From NCBI GenBank assembly GCA_002415335.1, contig DHXL01000425.1, positions 1 through 7,659 on the forward strand: 7,659 nt of DNA, in the 5' to 3' direction. Shown here in pieces: positions 5,893 to 7,659 of the stretch; positions within the stretch are counted from its first letter, which is position 1; every line of letters begins with the position of its first letter. The DNA is from Oxalobacteraceae bacterium UBA5157. GTDB taxonomy: Bacteria; Pseudomonadota; Gammaproteobacteria; Burkholderiales; Burkholderiaceae_D. The position numbers and the translations under genes were made by a program. The notes under the pieces were generated by a model. That model worked only from the letters and a program-made list of their open reading frames with translations, searched no databases and had not been told where the DNA came from.

Positions 5893-6360
5893 TCAGGTTT
5901 TGGCGGGCTGCTCCTGCGTTCGATAGACGAGCACCGGGGTTTTGCAGGTTGACAACACCTTTGTCGTGACGCTGCCCAGTAATAACTGGCCCCATCCGCT
6001 CCTTCCGTGCGACCCCATGAAAATCAGATCGCAGCCGTTCTGTTCCGCCGCCTTGATGATTTCCTTGGCGGTTGCATCGGAAAACACGGTGCTGCCCGAA
6101 AATGCAAGACCCGCCTCTTCGGCCGATTTCCTGATCTCGCCGAGATAGTTGTCTCCCGCCTTGCGCAGCGAGTCCTTGTGCTCTTCCTCGGTCGGAAAAT
6201 TGGGAGGAATCATATCGACGTAAATCGGGTACTGGTATTCGGGAGCGACGAAGAGTCCGACAACCTGCGCGCCGATTTTTTTGGCGAATGCAACGCCTGC
6301 CTGGGCAGCCGCCGTCGACATCGGAGAGCCATCCGTTGGGATGAGAATTTTTTGATACAT
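5893..6360 (-). CDS. universal stress protein, UspA family (ATP-binding type)
   Basis: A 155-residue single-domain USP with the classic beginning MYQKILIPTDGS (Asp10 contacts adenine) and the nucleotide motif G-2x-G-9x-G-S complete at GSHGRSGWGQLLLGS (116-130), followed by the VTTKVLSTCKTPVLVYR strand (131-147). It therefore belongs to the ATP-binding (UspFG/MJ0577-like) class rather than the non-binding UspA class. These proteins accumulate in starvation, hypoxia or stationary phase. Two adjacent ATGs exist (6363 and 6360). GGAGG lies one base from the first and four from the second, so 6360 is preferred. It is first in the unit with the phosphoribosyltransferase (13 bases) and the APH-fold gene. 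A TTGA-N6-TCAA palindrome lies about 90-105 bases upstream in the divergent control region. Confidence 0.95.
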   Translation of the reverse strand: MYQKILIPTDGSPMSTAAAQAGVAFAKKIGAQVVGLFVAPEYQYPIYVDMIPPNFPTEEEHKDSLRKAGDNYLGEIRKSAEEAGLAFSGSTVFSDATAKEIIKAAEQNGCDLIFMGSHGRSGWGQLLLGSVTTKVLSTCKTPVLVYRTQEQPAKT

Positions 6361-6451
6361 CATGCCTCCAGGATAACCATCGCTTCAACGCTTCACGTTA
6401 GCAGATCGATGCGGCGCCGGCTTGCGAATGCGCAAAGCGCTTGCTGTAATC

Positions 6452-6465
6452 TTGAAGACTGTCAA
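6452..6465. promoter_or_regulatory. candidate FNR/Anr/Dnr-type operator in the divergent usp control region
   Basis: TTGAAGACTGTCAA has perfect TTGA-N6-TCAA half-sites, the core recognised by FNR/Anr/Dnr regulators. It lies between the divergent usp and PhaC-like genes, about 92 bases from the usp start. The -10 expected for a class II site reading towards usp (near 6424-6429) is poor, so direction and class are uncertain. A second motif of the same type at 2001-2014 strengthens the idea of a shared regulator. Confidence 0.5.
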
Positions 6466-6482
6466 GGGATCCGAGGCCTCCG

Positions 6483-6502
6483 AAAAAAAACCGCGACGCG
6501 GT
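6483..6502 (-). terminator. intrinsic-terminator-like hairpin pointing towards usp
   Basis: On the minus strand ACCGC-GTC-GCGGT is followed directly by a run of T (the A8 run at 6483-6490 on the plus strand, the first A also pairing in the stem). Five base pairs, a 3-base loop and an uninterrupted U-tract fit a short rho-independent terminator. It lies upstream of the usp palindrome and could insulate usp from antisense transcription from the PhaC-like gene, or be the leftover end of a lost gene. Confidence 0.4.
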
Positions 6503-6510
6503 GACGGTCT

Positions 6511-6524
6511 TTGTGATGGATCAA
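6511..6524 (+). promoter_or_regulatory. weak FNR-like site and promoter upstream of the PhaC-like gene
   Basis: TTGTGATGGATCAA has an intact right half-site (ATCAA) and a degenerate left one (TTGTG). A weak -10 candidate, TATCCT (6546-6551), would start RNA near 6558 and place the centre of the motif at about -41, the class II position. The gene start at 6577 follows. One half-site deviates, so confidence is low. Confidence 0.35.
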
Positions 6525-6576
6525 TTTCTCTGGCGCCCGGTCTTCTATCCTGTAGTTCATTCTGCGAGTCGATAGA

Positions 6577-7659
6577 ATGGCGAACATGGAGCAGGCAAGG
6601 TCGCGCGGAACTGCCGATCCGCAAACGGCGAAATTCGATCCGGCCGGGATAGCCGGGCGTGCGGCTGCATGGCCTTTCGAACAGATGGACCGGATCCGGC
6701 GCTTGCAGGGCCTGTTGCTCGACCGCGCCGGACTCGGGCCGGCGCAAACACCGTTTCGCATTTTGCATAAACAACCGGGTTTGAGGGTGCGCGCCTACGG
6801 CACTTCGGCGCAGGACGGACTGGCGGCATTGCTGATCCCGGCGCCGATCAAGCGTGCCTATATCTGAGACCTGGTGCAGCATGTCAGCGTGGTGCGGCGC
6901 TGCCTGCAACGAGGCATGCGGGTCTATCTTGCGGAATGGATGCCGCTCGCAGGACCCGAGCAGGATTTCGGGCTGGATGATTATGCCGATCGCCTTCTGT
7001 CGGGCTGCCTCGACGCGATCGCATCCGAGGCTGGACAAGAACGCGTGATCCTTGTTGCGCATTTACTAGGAGGCACGCTGGCGGCGATCTTTTCATGCCT
7101 GCATCCGCAACGCGTACGCAGTCTTGTATTGCTGGCGGCGCCGTTGCAGTTCGCCGCAGCGGCGGGAGATTTCGCGCCGCTCATCGGCGCCGCGCCGGAT
7201 ACGACGATGATTGCACGGATGTTCGGCCAGGTGCCGGGCTCGTTTCTGAACTTGGCTAGCGGCATCGCCACAGGCGGCGAATTCCAGTGGCAATGCGGCA
7301 TCGATCTGCTTGCCTGCGCCGCGGATTACCGGGCGCTGGCCACCCACCTCCGGGTGCAGCGCTGGATGCTCGATGAATTTACGCTGCCGGAAAAACTGTT
7401 CGCCGAAGTGGTCGAGCTCCTGTACCGCGAGGACCGCCTGATGCAAGGGCGTTTGCGCGTCCACGGCAAGCTGGTCGGGCCGCACGATTTGACCGTTCCA
7501 TTGCTCAGTGCGTTCGATCCGCGCAGTAGCCTGATTCCGCCGCAATCCATCATTCCATTCCACCAGGCCGCAGCCAGTTCGCAGAAGAAACTGCTGGCCT
7601 ATCAAGGCGATGTCGGCGTGGCGATACAGCACGTCGGCATGCTGGTCGGAAGCAATGCG
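6577..7659 (+). pseudogene. PhaC-like / alpha-beta hydrolase gene broken by an in-frame TGA, incomplete at the window end
   Basis: A single frame of 361 codons with one stop, TGA at 6865-6867 (codon 97). Both sides belong to one PhaC-like protein (COG3243): LLIPAPIKRAYI before the stop and DLVQHVSVVRRCLQRGMRVY after it, where homologues read 'PAPIKRPYIWDL...SVVRRCL'. The TGA therefore replaces a TGG Trp codon. The nucleophile elbow reads LVAHLLGGTLAA (codons 159-170); relatives have GHSLGG or GxCxG. Leu163 (TTA, 7063-7065) thus stands where Ser/Cys should be, one C-to-T change from TCA. The other triad members appear present: Asp314 in FDPRSSLIPP and His352 in QHVGMLVG. The frame runs off the window; in related proteins little remains beyond this point. 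PhaC enzymes polymerise hydroxyacyl-CoA; Ser-type relatives may be hydrolases. It is divergent from usp. The start ATG 6577 has a weak ribosome-binding site; ATG 6586 is an alternative. Probably inactive, unless the stop is a sequencing error. Confidence 0.85.

Noticed and set aside
6422..6435. Palindrome TTGCGAATGCGCAA as another FNR site
   Set aside because: It has the right length but lacks the TTGA/TCAA half-sites. It may be a small hairpin or another operator, with nothing to support a call.
6385..7632. Minus-strand ORFs opposite the PhaC-like gene
   Set aside because: They are shadows of the plus-strand frame, which shows clear family similarity on both sides of the stop.

Overview
The window looks like a chromosomal segment from a GC-rich proteobacterium, most likely a betaproteobacterium. 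The reasons are the gene families present (PhaF/PhaI-type phasin tail, PpnP, COG1926 phosphoribosyltransferase, COG2187 kinase-like protein, PhaC-like protein) and FNR/Anr-type palindromes in promoter positions. The taxon is an inference. No rRNA, tRNA, CRISPR array or insertion sequence was seen.

Layout. (1) 1-740 is decayed sequence: a tail-only phasin-like ORF (146-391), the first ~40 codons of an alpha/beta-hydrolase (from 420), and directly after it, in another frame, a piece of the C-terminal part of phosphoenolpyruvate synthase (about 560-737). (2) 734-1937, minus strand, is a compact three-gene unit in transcription order: twin-CBS protein, PpnP nucleoside phosphorylase, small coiled-coil protein. 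A 14-bp palindrome of TTGA-N6-TCAA form (2001-2014) lies upstream. (3) 2094-3056 (minus) is a DHH phosphoesterase, divergent from a PRPP-synthetase paralogue at 3107-4093 (plus). (4) 4101-6360, minus strand, is a second unit in transcription order: UspA-type universal stress protein, predicted phosphoribosyltransferase, COG2187 APH-fold protein. It ends tail to tail with the PRPP synthetase, 7 bp apart. (5) 6361-6576 is a divergent control region with two FNR-like palindromes and a minus-strand terminator-like hairpin. (6) 6577 to the window end is a PhaC-like/alpha-beta hydrolase gene broken by an in-frame TGA where a Trp is expected, and also carrying Leu at the position of the nucleophilic Ser/Cys.

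How the genes may work together. The set resembles a low-oxygen/stress regulon (USP, CBS, PRTase, PHA-related and PEP-synthase-related genes behind FNR-like sites). A second shared thread is ribose-phosphate chemistry: PpnP releases ribose-1-phosphate from nucleosides, the Prs paralogue would make PRPP, the COG1926 protein has a PRPP-binding loop, and the DHH protein could hydrolyse small nucleotides. Joining these into one nucleotide-salvage or dormancy module is inference. The carbon-storage/PHA part appears to be decaying: the phasin, hydrolase, PEP synthase and PhaC-like genes are all broken, while the nucleotide and stress genes are intact.
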